Shown here piece by piece: positions 27,977 to 36,472 of a DNA stretch of 64,000 bases. Made by a program: the position numbers and the translations under genes. The notes below the pieces were generated by a model. That model saw nothing but the letters and a program-made list of their open reading frames with translations. It searched no databases and was not told the origin of the DNA. The stretch's first letter is position 1; every line of letters begins with the position of its first letter. This stretch comes from Mycolicibacterium peregrinum (lineage in GTDB: Bacteria; Actinomycetota; Actinomycetes; Mycobacteriales; Mycobacteriaceae), in the NCBI RefSeq assembly GCF_001665625.1, contig NZ_LZSY01000098.1:1-64000 (forward strand). Reading direction: 5' to 3'.

Positions 27977-29176
27977 TCAGTCGTCGTACTCCCAGGAGTG
28001 ACGTCCCCGGGGCGTCGAACCCTTGGTCGAGCGCGGTCGCGTCCGGTGCCCCACGCGGTGATCCTCGTCGTCGGCACCGCGGTACCGCACCCGTGACACC
28101 GGGTGGTGCGTCGAACGGCCTGAACCGTTGGACTGGTTCGGTTGCTCGAATGATTCCTCGAACGGCTGATAGTCGTCGAATCGGCGACGCTGCCGCTGTG
28201 GGCGCTCACGCGGGGCCTCGAATGCGCCGGCCTCGCGCCGCTCGGGCGGTGGCTGCTTGCGCGGTTCGCGCGGCTGGCTGCGTACCCGCCGGCGCGGCTC
28301 GCCTGCCCCGGGCTCGGCCGAGCGCGGCGGCCTGGGCCGCCGTGGCCGCTCGGGAATGGCGCCGTCGAGTTCGTTGCCGAGATCGCCGGTGGCCGTGCGG
28401 TCGGGGCGGGGGCGAGGCGGGGCGGTGCGTTTGGTCGGCCTGCGTTCGCCCCGGGGACGCCCGGCGCCTGCTCCGGCCGCCGCTGCCACCCCAGCGCCGG
28501 ATTCGGCACCGGCGGGACGTCGCCGTGTCGGTCGTTCAGAGGGACGACGCCGCGGCGGGATATCCGAGGCGGGGTCGTGCTCGGCGGTCCGGTCCCGGCG
28601 CGGGGACGCCGTGGCGGGTTTGCGGAGAACCAGCCCGGAAAGTTTCGTTGTGACAGATGACACAATTCCCGCGACGGGCGATGCCGCAGCTGTTTTCGCC
28701 GTCCCGGAGCCGGCCGCTTCGTCCACGCCGGTGTCCTTGCGCGATGTCAGGCCGACGTACCACCGGCCGAGGCCGATCAGCAGCACTGTGGCCGAGAGGA
28801 ACAGCATCAGCGGGAAGCGTTCGATCAGGGGATATCCGCAGTTGATGGCCAGGTCTTTGACGCCCTGCAGCTCGCCCCCGTGGAACAGGAAATAGGACCC
28901 GGGTACGGCGACGAACAGGATCAGCGGGGGCTGGATCACCGCGGTGAACAGCCCGGCCTGCTGGACGGCCAGAACGGCCAGGATGCAACCGAGGGAATAG
29001 CAGATCGCGAACACCGAACTGAGCTCTCGATTGCCTGCACCGGCATCGAAGGCAAAGCCGATCGCGGTAGCCGTGACCGCCAAAAGGACAGCTCCCCACC
29101 ACGGCACACCGGCGAATCGCGGGTGCACAGAGCGATGGTCAGCCGGCACTGCCGACTGTGCGCGCTGTCCTGACAC
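27977..29176 (-). CDS. DUF6542-type membrane protein with long basic tail (Rv1111c-like)
   Basis: A 399-residue protein in the position of Rv1111c. Residues about 25-165 hold four membrane helices (WWGAVLLAVTATAIGFAF, VFAICYSLGCILAVLAV, LFTAVIQPPLILFVAVPGSYFLF, FPLMLFLSATVLLIGLGRWYVGL). The remaining about 230 residues are a disordered tail very rich in Arg and Pro, ending SWEYDD. I chose the GTG at 29176; an open extension upstream is antisense to ychF. Function unknown; the basic tail could bind nucleic acid or acidic lipids. Confidence 0.78.
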   Translation of the reverse strand: MSGQRAQSAVPADHRSVHPRFAGVPWWGAVLLAVTATAIGFAFDAGAGNRELSSVFAICYSLGCILAVLAVQQAGLFTAVIQPPLILFVAVPGSYFLFHGGELQGVKDLAINCGYPLIERFPLMLFLSATVLLIGLGRWYVGLTSRKDTGVDEAAGSGTAKTAAASPVAGIVSSVTTKLSGLVLRKPATASPRRDRTAEHDPASDIPPRRRPSERPTRRRPAGAESGAGVAAAAGAGAGRPRGERRPTKRTAPPRPRPDRTATGDLGNELDGAIPERPRRPRPPRSAEPGAGEPRRRVRSQPREPRKQPPPERREAGAFEAPRERPQRQRRRFDDYQPFEESFEQPNQSNGSGRSTHHPVSRVRYRGADDEDHRVGHRTRPRSTKGSTPRGRHSWEYDD

Positions 29177-29260
29177 ACGTTGACCGTACCGGCTCTGTCT
29201 GGCCGCGTGCTGCCAGCTCGCGCTGGCGTGCCGGTCACACGGGCCTAGACTCTCTTCTCT

Positions 29261-30343
29261 GTGAGCCTGAACCTGGGAATCGTCGGTTTGCCGAACGTCG
29301 GAAAGTCGACTCTGTTCAATGCCCTGACGCGTAACGACGTGTTGGCGGCCAACTACCCGTTTGCGACCATCGAGCCCAATGAGGGCGTGGTGCCGTTGCC
29401 CGATCCCCGGCTCGACAAGCTCGCCGAGATCTTCGGCTCGGAGAAGACCGTGCCGGCGCCGGTGACGTTCGTGGACATCGCCGGGATCGTCAAGGGCGCG
29501 TCCGAAGGTGCGGGTCTCGGTAACAAGTTTCTCGCCAACATCCGTGAGTGCGATGCCATCTGTCAGGTGGTGCGGGTGTTCGCCGACGACGACGTGGTGC
29601 ACGTCGACGGGCGGGTGGACCCGCGGTCGGACATCGAGGTGATCGAGACCGAGCTGATCCTGGCCGACATGCAGACGCTGGAGAAGGCGGTGCCGCGCCT
29701 CGAGAAGGAAGCCCGCAACAACAAGGAACGCAAGCCGGTGCTGGACGCGGCGGTCGCGGCGCAGGCCGTGTTCGACGACGGCAAGACTCTTTTTTCCGTG
29801 TCCTCGTCGGCCCAGGACTGGTCGATTCTTCGCGAGCTGAACCTGATGACCACCAAGCCGTTCCTGTATGTGTTCAACGCCGACGAGTCGGTGCTCACCG
29901 ACGAGGCGAAGCAGGCCGAGCTGCGGGCGCTGGTGGCCCCGGCCGACGCGGTGTTCCTGGACGCCAAGATCGAATCGGAGCTGATCGAGCTCGACGACGA
30001 GTCCGCCCAAGAGCTGCTGGAGTCGATCGGGCAGACCGAGCGTGGCCTGGACGCGTTGGCCCGCGCCGGTTTCCACACCCTGCGACTGCAGACCTATCTG
30101 ACGGCGGGGCCGAAGGAGTCGCGCGCCTGGACCATCCACCAGGGCGACACCGCGCCCAAGGCAGCCGGCGTGATCCACACCGACTTCGAGAAGGGCTTCA
30201 TCAAGGCTGAGGTGGTCTCGTTCGACGATCTCGTCGAGGCCGGGTCGATGGCCGCGGCCAAGGCCGCCGGCAAGGTCCGCATGGAAGGCAAGGACTACGT
30301 GATGGCCGACGGGGACGTGGTGGAGTTCCGCTTCAACGTCTAG
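29261..30343 (+). CDS. ychF: Redox-regulated ATPase YchF/OLA1 (Obg-family)
   Basis: Universally conserved P-loop NTPase that binds ribosomes, 360 residues. G1 is [16 protein letters not shown]3 is [21 protein letters not shown], and the NxxE-type G4 (FNADES) explains ATP rather than GTP preference. A coiled-coil insert ([26 protein letters not shown]) and the C-terminal TGS domain ([44 protein letters not shown]) complete it. GTG start. Corresponds to Rv1112 and marks the right end of the Rv1096-Rv1112-like backbone. Confidence 0.96.
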   Translation: MSLNLGIVGLPNVGKSTLFNALTRNDVLAANYPFATIEPNEGVVPLPDPRLDKLAEIFGSEKTVPAPVTFVDIAGIVKGASEGAGLGNKFLANIRECDAICQVVRVFADDDVVHVDGRVDPRSDIEVIETELILADMQTLEKAVPRLEKEARNNKERKPVLDAAVAAQAVFDDGKTLFSVSSSAQDWSILRELNLMTTKPFLYVFNADESVLTDEAKQAELRALVAPADAVFLDAKIESELIELDDESAQELLESIGQTERGLDALARAGFHTLRLQTYLTAGPKESRAWTIHQGDTAPKAAGVIHTDFEKGFIKAEVVSFDDLVEAGSMAAAKAAGKVRMEGKDYVMADGDVVEFRFNV

Positions 30344-30349
30344 TGCCGC

Positions 30350-30406
30350 TGACTCTGCGGCTATGGCGACGTGCTCTCGAAGTTTTGCGCCCTGACCGCA
30401 GAGTCA
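30350..30406. terminator. Hairpin repeat downstream of ychF
   Basis: TGACTCTGCGG (30350-30360) and CCGCAGAGTCA (30396-30406) pair perfectly around a 35-nt loop, 7 nt after the ychF stop. Same family as the hairpin at 16931-16993: both loops share a GGCGA...CTC...CCCTG pattern. Confidence 0.65.
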
Positions 30407-30544
30407 ACGATGAGCAGGAGCGTCAGTCGTGCCACACGTCCCAGCAATCGTGCGGCCGGCGATCAAGTGCCAAGCCCGGCGCCGGCGAATGTTGATTGGT
30501 GAGATAACAGGCTGGAGTTCCCCTTGAACGGGTGATGCGCGGGA

Positions 30545-30925
30545 TCAGCCGATGGATTCGACCCATCGAGTGCGGGATGGACCGGGGCTGAATGGATCGC
30601 CGAAATACTGGGTCTCGCGGACTACTTCGCCGTCCATGAATTCCATGATGCTCACCACGTAGGACGGCTGCCCGTCGTAGGTCAGGACCAGTTCGCTGAT
30701 CCACAGATCACCGCCGCCGAGGATCCGGCGGACAGTGAAACGTTTCGCGTTCGGCTGAGCTTCACGCGAAGCCCGAATGCCGTCGCGGCCGCGGATTCGC
30801 TCACCTGATTGGGGATATTCGAGAACTGCGTCGGCCCGATAGATCCGATGTTCAGTGTCGAAATCGTTCACATCGGACGACGCCCAGTGCTCCTCAAGTG
30901 CGGTACGTACATCGTCGTCTGCCAT
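30545..30925 (-). CDS. SnoaL-like (NTF2-fold) protein
   Basis: A 126-residue protein of the SnoaL/NTF2-like superfamily: helical start (VRTALEEHWASSDVNDFDTEHRIYRADAVLEYPQSGERIRGRDGIRASREAQ) followed by the curved sheet (ILGGGDLWISELVLTYDGQPSYVVSIMEFMDGEVVRETQYFGDPF). Such proteins are small cyclases, isomerases or ligand-binders; no function can be assigned. ATG at 30925; the frame continues upstream but without conserved sequence. Divergent from a DUF1801 gene. Confidence 0.78.
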   Translation of the reverse strand: MADDDVRTALEEHWASSDVNDFDTEHRIYRADAVLEYPQSGERIRGRDGIRASREAQPNAKRFTVRRILGGGDLWISELVLTYDGQPSYVVSIMEFMDGEVVRETQYFGDPFSPGPSRTRWVESIG

Positions 30926-30984
30926 GGCAACGACGTTATAGGGACGGGGTGGGCACCTATGTTGATCGGAGTACATTGACGGTT

Positions 30985-31326
30985 GTGAGTGGGGACTGGC
31001 GAGTCGATCGGGTCGATGAGATCCGATCGCTGATCAAGCAAGCCGAACCCGACGTCGTCGAGGAGATCAAGTGGCGCAAGCCCTCGAATCCTGATGGTGT
31101 GCCTGCGTTTTCGCTCGACGGCCTGATCTGCACACTGGAGATGTACAAGGGTAAAGTCAAGGTGAATTTCGCCAAAGGCTCGTCGGTGAACGACCCCGAC
31201 CATTTGTTCAATGCGAGCCTCGAGGCGCCAGTCGGACGTTCCATCGATCTGCGCGAAGATGACGAGATGGATGCGGACGCATTCAAAGCGCTGATTCAAG
31301 AGGCAGTCAGAGTAAACCGCAGGTAG
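30985..31326 (+). CDS. DUF1801 (YdhG-like) protein
   Basis: A protein of about 113 residues with the DUF1801 pattern: IRSLIKQAEPDVVEEIKWRKPSNPDGVPAFSLDGLICTLEMYKGKVKVNFAKGSSV. Homologs resemble the iron-chaperone/YdhG fold, with poorly known function. The start is uncertain: GTG at 30985 retains the whole domain, but TTG at 30976 and GTG at 30949 are in frame. Ends 13 nt from the convergent VOC gene. Confidence 0.75.
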   Translation: MSGDWRVDRVDEIRSLIKQAEPDVVEEIKWRKPSNPDGVPAFSLDGLICTLEMYKGKVKVNFAKGSSVNDPDHLFNASLEAPVGRSIDLREDDEMDADAFKALIQEAVRVNRR

Positions 31327-31339
31327 TGCGCTGAGACGA

Positions 31340-31720
31340 TCAGTCCGCTACGTGGTTCTCGAAGTATTGGACCAAGCAGAACTCATGACCTTCGGGATCC
31401 AGCATGTTCAGCACCACCCCCTCGTCGTAGTCGTGTCGGAAGCCGGAGAAGCGTCCACCCAGCTCCTCGACCTGACGACGTCCGGTGGCGATGTCATCGA
31501 CCTCGACGTCCAGGTGGATGCGCACCTTTCCGGCTTTCGGTTCAGCTACACGCTGGAAGGTAAGGCGGGGAAGCCGTCCCGCGCGTGAGCCCACAGTCGC
31601 CCAGGCCGGATCATCGCCGTGTTCGCTCGACGCGGGAATGCCGAGCACGGCGGCCCAAAAGATCGACATCCGAATGGGATCGGCGCAATCGATGGTTACT
31701 CCGGACCAACGGTTGGCCAT
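31340..31720 (-). CDS. VOC/glyoxalase-like domain protein
   Basis: A 126-residue protein with two beta-alpha-beta3 halves typical of the vicinal oxygen chelate fold (Glyoxalase_6-like): WSGVTIDCADPIRMSIFWAAVLG, LTFQRVAEPKAGKVRIHLDVEVDDIATGRRQVEELGG, LDPEGHEFCLVQ. His in VRIHLDV and Glu in HEFCLVQ could be metal ligands. Related proteins range from antibiotic-binding resistance proteins to dioxygenases; the specific role is unknown. ATG at 31720. Confidence 0.8.
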   Translation of the reverse strand: MANRWSGVTIDCADPIRMSIFWAAVLGIPASSEHGDDPAWATVGSRAGRLPRLTFQRVAEPKAGKVRIHLDVEVDDIATGRRQVEELGGRFSGFRHDYDEGVVLNMLDPEGHEFCLVQYFENHVAD

Positions 31721-31772
31721 CGTGTCTCCCGGTGTTCTCGGCACGGAATGCCGCGTTAGCGTTCGGTCGTAC

Positions 31773-32183
31773 CTAGTTGATGATCTCGCCGCGGCCCTCG
31801 GCGTGGATCGCGGACAGCCGTTCCCGCCACATCTGCAGAGCCTCGGGTGTCAGTCGCGTCCAGTCGGTGATCTCGCCGACGATGCGGAGCGGCTCCCTGG
31901 TCCGGTAGGACCGGGTGGGGTTGCCAGGGAACTTCTTGTCGGTGACGTTGGGATCGTTCTCGAACTCCCCGGTCGGTTCCACGGCATAGACCCGCGGAAT
32001 CCCGTCGCCCGCGGCGAGTTCGGCAGCGAGGCCTGCGCCGTCGCGCAACGCGGTGAAGTAGATGTGGTTCATCACGATTTCGGGCCGGTAGTTGGAACGG
32101 AAACCGGCGGTGAGGTGATCGCCCACCCGCAGGTCGGCCTTGGTGCCGTGAAAGAACGGCCCGTCATCCGAAACCTCGTCCAT
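31773..32183 (-). CDS. arr: Rifampin ADP-ribosyltransferase
   Basis: Transfers ADP-ribose from NAD+ to rifamycins and inactivates them. The 136-residue protein is close in length and sequence to M. smegmatis Arr. Diagnostic segments: GPFFHGTKADLRVGDHLTAGFRSNY, VMNHIYFTAL, PRVYAVEPTGEFENDPNVTDKKFPGNPTRSYRT and GEITDWTRLTPEALQMWRERL, including the His of FHGTK and the Asp of TDWTRL needed for NAD/rifamycin binding. Chromosomal, with no integron or transposon sequence nearby, so it looks intrinsic. Predicts reduced rifampin susceptibility. Confidence 0.95.
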   Translation of the reverse strand: MDEVSDDGPFFHGTKADLRVGDHLTAGFRSNYRPEIVMNHIYFTALRDGAGLAAELAAGDGIPRVYAVEPTGEFENDPNVTDKKFPGNPTRSYRTREPLRIVGEITDWTRLTPEALQMWRERLSAIHAEGRGEIIN

Positions 32184-32223
32184 CTCGACAGGTTACAAAC
32201 AAGCCAGGGATGCCGAACGCTCT

Positions 32224-32802
32224 TCACATTCGGGGTTCGGCCGGCGGATCGAACGCGGCTGCGCGTGCATGGTGAACCGCGGTGACGATGGCCGCGGTCG
32301 CGGCCTCCACTCCCGCCGCAGTGTCGACGCGAAGAATCGCGTGGCCCCACGGCTCATAGGTCCGGTCCTCGACCTGTTGCCACGTCGGCACGGTCAATCC
32401 ATCGATGTCTGAGGCCCGGGCTTCGACGCGTTTGCGGTGCAGGTTCTGATCACTGCAGGTCACCTCGACGTCGACGAGTGTGGCTCGCGCGGTCCGTGCG
32501 GCCTCAGCCCAGGCTTGTCTCGTGATGCCGAGCGGATTCACGCTGTCGGCCACGACGTCATGCCCAGCGCACAGGAAATCGGAGGCAATCGCATTGGCGA
32601 TCCGATAGCCGGCATCGGGGACAGCCTCCCAGCCGCCGGCCCGGTCGATGAATCCCGATGCCGTCATGGCCGCTTCGATCGTGTCGAGTCGTACATGTAC
32701 TGCACCGATTTCAGCGCTCACGTGCCGTGCCACGGTGGTCTTGCCGACGCCAGGAAGCCCCGACAGCACGACGAGGACCGGGGTGGTCTTCTCGGCGGTC
32801 AC
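32224..32802 (-). CDS. AAA/zeta-like small ATP-dependent kinase
   Basis: A 192-residue P-loop protein: Walker A LSGLPGVGKTTVARHV near residue 12, LDTIEAAM helix, DVVADSVNPLG (Walker B-like) and a lid with RKRVEARASD. The pattern fits the AAA_33 family of small kinases (shikimate/gluconate/chloramphenicol-phosphotransferase-like). Substrate unknown. GTG at 32802 starts just before the P-loop strand; the frame is open further upstream without conserved sequence. It is 40 nt upstream of arr on the same strand and could be cotranscribed. Confidence 0.78.
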   Translation of the reverse strand: MTAEKTTPVLVVLSGLPGVGKTTVARHVSAEIGAVHVRLDTIEAAMTASGFIDRAGGWEAVPDAGYRIANAIASDFLCAGHDVVADSVNPLGITRQAWAEAARTARATLVDVEVTCSDQNLHRKRVEARASDIDGLTVPTWQQVEDRTYEPWGHAILRVDTAAGVEAATAAIVTAVHHARAAAFDPPAEPRM

Positions 32803-32908
32803 GGCATTCGATGTTACGTCCGGTTGTCGGAGTGCATGTCTAGCATGCTGCGGTACCGGCCGCCGAGCACGCCGGCGCAGTGACCGCAAATCCCCAGGAG
32901 TTGTTGAC

Positions 32909-33307
32909 ATGAAATTTCTTTCGACCCGCATCATCACGGCCGACGTCCAGCGGCTCGCATCGTTCTACGAGATGGTCACGGGGGTCAGCGCGGTATGGGG
33001 CAACGAACTCTTTGCCGAGATTCCGACGCCGGTGGGCACGTTGGCGATCGGCAGCGACAAGACCGTTCCACTGTTCGGGCCAGGATCTGCAGAGCCCGCG
33101 GCAAACCGAAGTGCGATCATCGAATTCATAGTCGACGACGTGGACGCCGAGTACGGGCGGTTGGCCGGACAGTTGGACGACGTCGTCACCGAGCCCACCA
33201 CGATGCCGTGGGGTAACCGCGCGCTGATGTTCCGGGATCCCGACGGCAACCTCATCAACCTGTTCACGCCGGTCACCGAGGCTGCTCGGGCCAAATTCGG
33301 GCTGTGA
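32909..33307 (+). CDS. VOC family protein
   Basis: A 132-residue glyoxalase/bleomycin-resistance-like protein: FLSTRIITADVQRLASFYEMVTGV at the start, IIEFIVDDVDAEYGRLAGQLDDVVTEPTTMPWGNRALMFRDPDGNLINLFTPV at the end, the second half carrying the classic WGNRALMFRDPDGNLINLF motif. Specific activity not inferable. A CCAGGAG ribosome-binding site precedes the ATG at 32909. Divergent from the kinase gene; the methyltransferase gene follows after 28 nt. Confidence 0.82.
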   Translation: MKFLSTRIITADVQRLASFYEMVTGVSAVWGNELFAEIPTPVGTLAIGSDKTVPLFGPGSAEPAANRSAIIEFIVDDVDAEYGRLAGQLDDVVTEPTTMPWGNRALMFRDPDGNLINLFTPVTEAARAKFGL

Positions 33308-33335
33308 CTCGGGGATGCCGACGTAGCATTTCGAG

Positions 33336-34082
33336 GTGAGCTTCGAGGTTCCGCCGGACGCCTATGCGCGATTCATGGGCCGGTACGCCGAGCCTCTTGC
33401 GAAGGTCTTTGCGGCGTTTTCCGAGGTGAACGCCGGCGACAACGTACTCGACGTCGGTTGTGGGCCGGGTGCACTGACGGCGCATCTGCTGTCGGTCGGA
33501 GCCCGGGTCTCGGCAATCGATCCGTCACCGCCGTTCGTCGACGCGATCCGTGCGCGCTACCCGGAGGTCGACGTGCGCCAGGGCACGGCAGAGGAATTGC
33601 CCTATGGCGCGGCTGCCTTCGATGCCGCCCTCGCCCAGTTGGTGGTGCACTTCATGACGGATCCGGTGGTCGGCATCGGGCAGATGGCCCGCGTCACGCG
33701 GCGTGGCGGAATCGTCGCAGCATGCGTGTGGGACGGGCCGACCGGCGCACTGGCACCATTCTGGGAGGCCGTTCACCTGATCGAACCTGACGCCGAGGAC
33801 GAAGCGCTACTTTCCGGTGCTCACCGAGGGCAGCTGACCGAGATATTCGAGGCCGCCGGACTGCGTGACGTGCAAGAGCGTCCGATTGCCGCCGATGTGG
33901 TGCATCCGACGTTCGAGGAGTGGTGGGAGCCATACACATTCGGTGTCGGCCCGGCTGGTGACTATGTTCAGAGCCTCGACGACGCCGATCGTGCCCGACT
34001 CGAATCGGTGGCGCGCGAACATCTCGGCAGTGGCCCCTTCACGGTTACCGCCACCGCGTGGGCCGCGCGCGGGACGGTCTGA
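33336..34082 (+). CDS. Class I SAM-dependent methyltransferase
   Basis: A 248-residue methyltransferase of the UbiE/Methyltransf_11 type: SAM-binding motif I VLDVGCGPGALTAHLL near residue 38, acidic end of beta-2 (AIDPSP), motif II/III FDAALAQLVVHFMTDP and post-III VTRRGGIVAACVWD. Substrate unknown. GTG start. Probably cotranscribed with the preceding VOC gene. Convergent with the ALDH gene; a dyad covers both stop codons. Confidence 0.87.
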   Translation: MSFEVPPDAYARFMGRYAEPLAKVFAAFSEVNAGDNVLDVGCGPGALTAHLLSVGARVSAIDPSPPFVDAIRARYPEVDVRQGTAEELPYGAAAFDAALAQLVVHFMTDPVVGIGQMARVTRRGGIVAACVWDGPTGALAPFWEAVHLIEPDAEDEALLSGAHRGQLTEIFEAAGLRDVQERPIAADVVHPTFEEWWEPYTFGVGPAGDYVQSLDDADRARLESVAREHLGSGPFTVTATAWAARGTV

Positions 34083-34111
34083 CCGGAACCGGTGACGCTC
34101 TAGCGGTCAGA
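34078..34111. terminator. Dyad covering both stop codons of convergent genes
   Basis: TCTGACCG (34078-34085) and CGGTCAGA (34104-34111) are perfect 8-bp arms with an 18-nt loop. Each arm contains one of the two convergent stop codons. Plausible bidirectional terminator. Confidence 0.5.
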
Positions 34112-35531
34112 ACAGCTTGCGCGCCAGCTTCCAGGCCCGGTCGCTGTAGGGGGGGTACAGCATCTTGGACAGGTCAGGCCGGGTGGGTTTGGTGAGCACC
34201 GTCTTGGAATGGCTGAACTCCTGGAAGCCCCATCGCCCGTGGTAGGCGCCCATCCCGGAGTTGCCGACGCCACCGAACGGCAGCCGGGTGGTCGATGCCT
34301 GGAATGCCACGTGGTTGATCAGCATTCCGCCTGCCGACACCTCGGACACCACGCGATTGCGGACCGCGCGGGATCGGCTGAAGAGGTACGCGGCAAGCGG
34401 TTTCGGGCGGGAGTTCACGAAATCGATGGCATCGTCAAGGGAATCGACGGTCACCACCGGCAGGATCGGCCCGAAGATCTCCTCGGTCATCAGCGGTTCT
34501 GAAGGGGAGGGATCGAGGATCACGGTCGGCTCGACGGTGAGTGATGAGCGGTCGAGCCCGCCTCCGAAAGCGATCTCCCCGCGCGTTTCGATCAGGTACT
34601 CACTCAGTCGCTCAAGGTGGTCGAGGTTCAAGACGCGCATGCCTTTTGGCTGGTCCACCCGCTGACGAACCCAGGCATCGCACAGCCCGTCGACGAATCG
34701 CTCGGCGACGTCGCGGTGAGCGAGCACATAGTCAGGGGCGACGCATACCTGGCCGGAGTTGATGAGCTTGGTCCACGCGACCCGGGAGGCTGCGACATCG
34801 ACGTCGCAGTCGTCGGCGAGGATCACCGGGCTCTTGCCGCTCAATTCCAGAGTGACGGGTGTCAGATGTCGCGCTGCCGCCGCGAGAATCTTGCGGCCGG
34901 TCTCGGCGCCACCGGTGAACAAGATGCGGTCGAATTCCTGTTTGAGCAACAGCTCGCTGGTCGAGCGTGCGCCTTCGACCACGGCGATGGCATCGTGATC
35001 GAGATAGCGCGGAACAAGCTCGGCCAGCAGTTGTGATGTTCGTGGTGCGAACTCAGAAGGCTTGATCAGCACGGTGTTTCCCGCCGAAATGGCGCCGATG
35101 GCGGGCCCGAGCGTCAGAAGGTAGGGCAGGTTCCAAGTCCCGATGATCAGGACGGTTCCGTAGGGTTCGTACTCGACCCAGCCCCGTCCCGGCAACTGGG
35201 GCAACTCGAGCATCCTCCGGTCGCGGCGCATCCAACGCTTGACATGCTTTGCGGCGTAACGGGCTTCGGCCACCGTGCCCGCAATATCGGTCAACCAGGA
35301 TTCGAAGGGCGCGCGGCCGAGATCTGCCGACAGCGCATCGATGATCTCCGTCTCGTTGTCGGTCATCATCTGTGCGAGTCGGTTCAGCTGGTCTGATCGC
35401 CATTGCGCCGATCGCGTCCGGCCGCTGTCGAAGGTGGCCCGCAGGGTCTTGATGATTCGACTGATGTAGACCTCGGTCGCCTCGTCATCGACCGCTGCGC
35501 CGTTGCCGTTCCTGGATGTTGTTCCCGTCAT
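34107..35531 (-). CDS. Aldehyde dehydrogenase (class 3-like)
   Basis: NAD(P)+-dependent aldehyde dehydrogenase, 474 residues, closest in style to the short ALDH3 class (no long N-terminal domain). Catalytic Cys263 in SGQVCVAPDYVL; general-base Glu229 in TLELSGKSPVIL; cofactor Gly loop FTGGAETGRKI; EEIFGPILPV and FGGVGNSGMGAYHGRWGFQEFSH near the C-terminus. The hydrophobic/basic end (MLYPPYSDRAWKLARKLF) may touch membrane, as in fatty-aldehyde ALDHs. An AT-rich stretch with strong palindromes lies directly upstream. Confidence 0.92.
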   Translation of the reverse strand: MTGTTSRNGNGAAVDDEATEVYISRIIKTLRATFDSGRTRSAQWRSDQLNRLAQMMTDNETEIIDALSADLGRAPFESWLTDIAGTVAEARYAAKHVKRWMRRDRRMLELPQLPGRGWVEYEPYGTVLIIGTWNLPYLLTLGPAIGAISAGNTVLIKPSEFAPRTSQLLAELVPRYLDHDAIAVVEGARSTSELLLKQEFDRILFTGGAETGRKILAAAARHLTPVTLELSGKSPVILADDCDVDVAASRVAWTKLINSGQVCVAPDYVLAHRDVAERFVDGLCDAWVRQRVDQPKGMRVLNLDHLERLSEYLIETRGEIAFGGGLDRSSLTVEPTVILDPSPSEPLMTEEIFGPILPVVTVDSLDDAIDFVNSRPKPLAAYLFSRSRAVRNRVVSEVSAGGMLINHVAFQASTTRLPFGGVGNSGMGAYHGRWGFQEFSHSKTVLTKPTRPDLSKMLYPPYSDRAWKLARKLF

Positions 35532-35546
35532 CGCTGCCCCCGGTGA

Positions 35547-35608
35547 GTGAATATATATTCACATAATTTCTCGACAGTGTGTTCTATTTCCACTATCAGA
35601 CCTGATAG
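35547..35608. promoter_or_regulatory. AT-rich region with two palindromic operators upstream of ALDH
   Basis: GTGAATATATATTCAC (35547-35562) is a perfect 16-bp palindrome 15 nt before the ALDH start. CTATCAG-AC-CTGATAG (35593-35608) is a second perfect dyad, and TGATAGA pairs with a downstream TCTATCA to 35634. The low GC is striking here and suggests a promoter with regulator-binding sites. No regulator gene is adjacent. The rest of 35609-35750 shows no gene. Confidence 0.65.
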
Positions 35609-35750
35609 AGACCCGTATCTATCAAGAATGAACATTAACATAATGCCGCGTGCGGGGGAACCGTGTGCAGGCTGGGCACCACTCTTGACCGATTGATCCG
35701 GGCAGGCTCGTTGATCCGAGGAATCGACTACCCGTCGGACCATGTCGGTC

Positions 35751-36446
35751 TCAGTCGACGATTACCGAGACTTCGTCACCCAGTCGGTAGCCCGCGGCCA
35801 GGGGCAATTGATCGCCGCTCCAGAACGAGCCGGGATCGAACCAGTTGTAATGCTTCTCGGTGGTCAGCAGGCCCATCTCCTCGTAGGTGATGGCCACGGT
35901 TTCGGCGCAGTAGGCGGTCTCCAGCCCGACCTGGCGGCCGCGCGCCTTCTTGCGGTCGGCTGACTCGCGAACCTTCTTGTGCACAAAGGGAATTCCGCGG
36001 GTGAAGTCGCTGACGATCGGTACCCGCCCGCGCAGCCAGCGTCCGGTCAGTCGCGCGGTGGTGGGGAAGGCGGTGCCGTTCATCCGGGCGATCACCTTGA
36101 GCAGCTGGTCTTCCTGCTCGCGCGACGCGAAGGGGGTGAGCTGACGCAACCAGCAGCGTTGCCCGTAGCTGTGCGCCCATCGTTCGACGACTTCGCGGGC
36201 ATCGTTGAGTTGCACCCCGCGGTGGTTGGTGCCGGTCCATACGTCGAGCATCTTGTCGCCGAGTTCGGCGTGCCAGATCAGCGGAGGCAGGTCATCGATG
36301 GCCACCGTCATCCCGACGTGGTTGACCGGGCTGTTGGTGAGGGTCTGGATCGCCCGGTCTGGTCCGGAGCCGCCGCGGAACAGCCAGATGTCACCGGTCC
36401 GGGTCTCCTCGAGCGCCTTGGTCAACGACACGGTGTTCGCTTTCAC
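35751..36446 (-). CDS. Permuted papain-like (YiiX/NlpC-P60 type) protein
   Basis: A 231-residue protein. The start GDIWLFRGGSGPDRAIQTLTNSPVNHVGMTVAIDD gives a His (His43) and the late ETAYCAETVAITYEEMGLL gives a Cys (Cys180), i.e. His before Cys, the order of circularly permuted NlpC/P60 enzymes (YiiX, LRAT-like). Such proteins cleave or transfer acyl groups on lipids or peptides. No signal peptide is visible. Substrate unknown; the assignment is by motif order. Confidence 0.68.
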   Translation of the reverse strand: MKANTVSLTKALEETRTGDIWLFRGGSGPDRAIQTLTNSPVNHVGMTVAIDDLPPLIWHAELGDKMLDVWTGTNHRGVQLNDAREVVERWAHSYGQRCWLRQLTPFASREQEDQLLKVIARMNGTAFPTTARLTGRWLRGRVPIVSDFTRGIPFVHKKVRESADRKKARGRQVGLETAYCAETVAITYEEMGLLTTEKHYNWFDPGSFWSGDQLPLAAGYRLGDEVSVIVD

Positions 36447-36472
36447 AAGCGCAGCTTATGCACACTGGGTGC

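Noticed and set aside
26764..28665. 633-codon minus-strand open frame opposite ispH
   Set aside because: ispH with its cluster cysteines lies on the other strand; the frame is low-complexity and crosses two gene boundaries.
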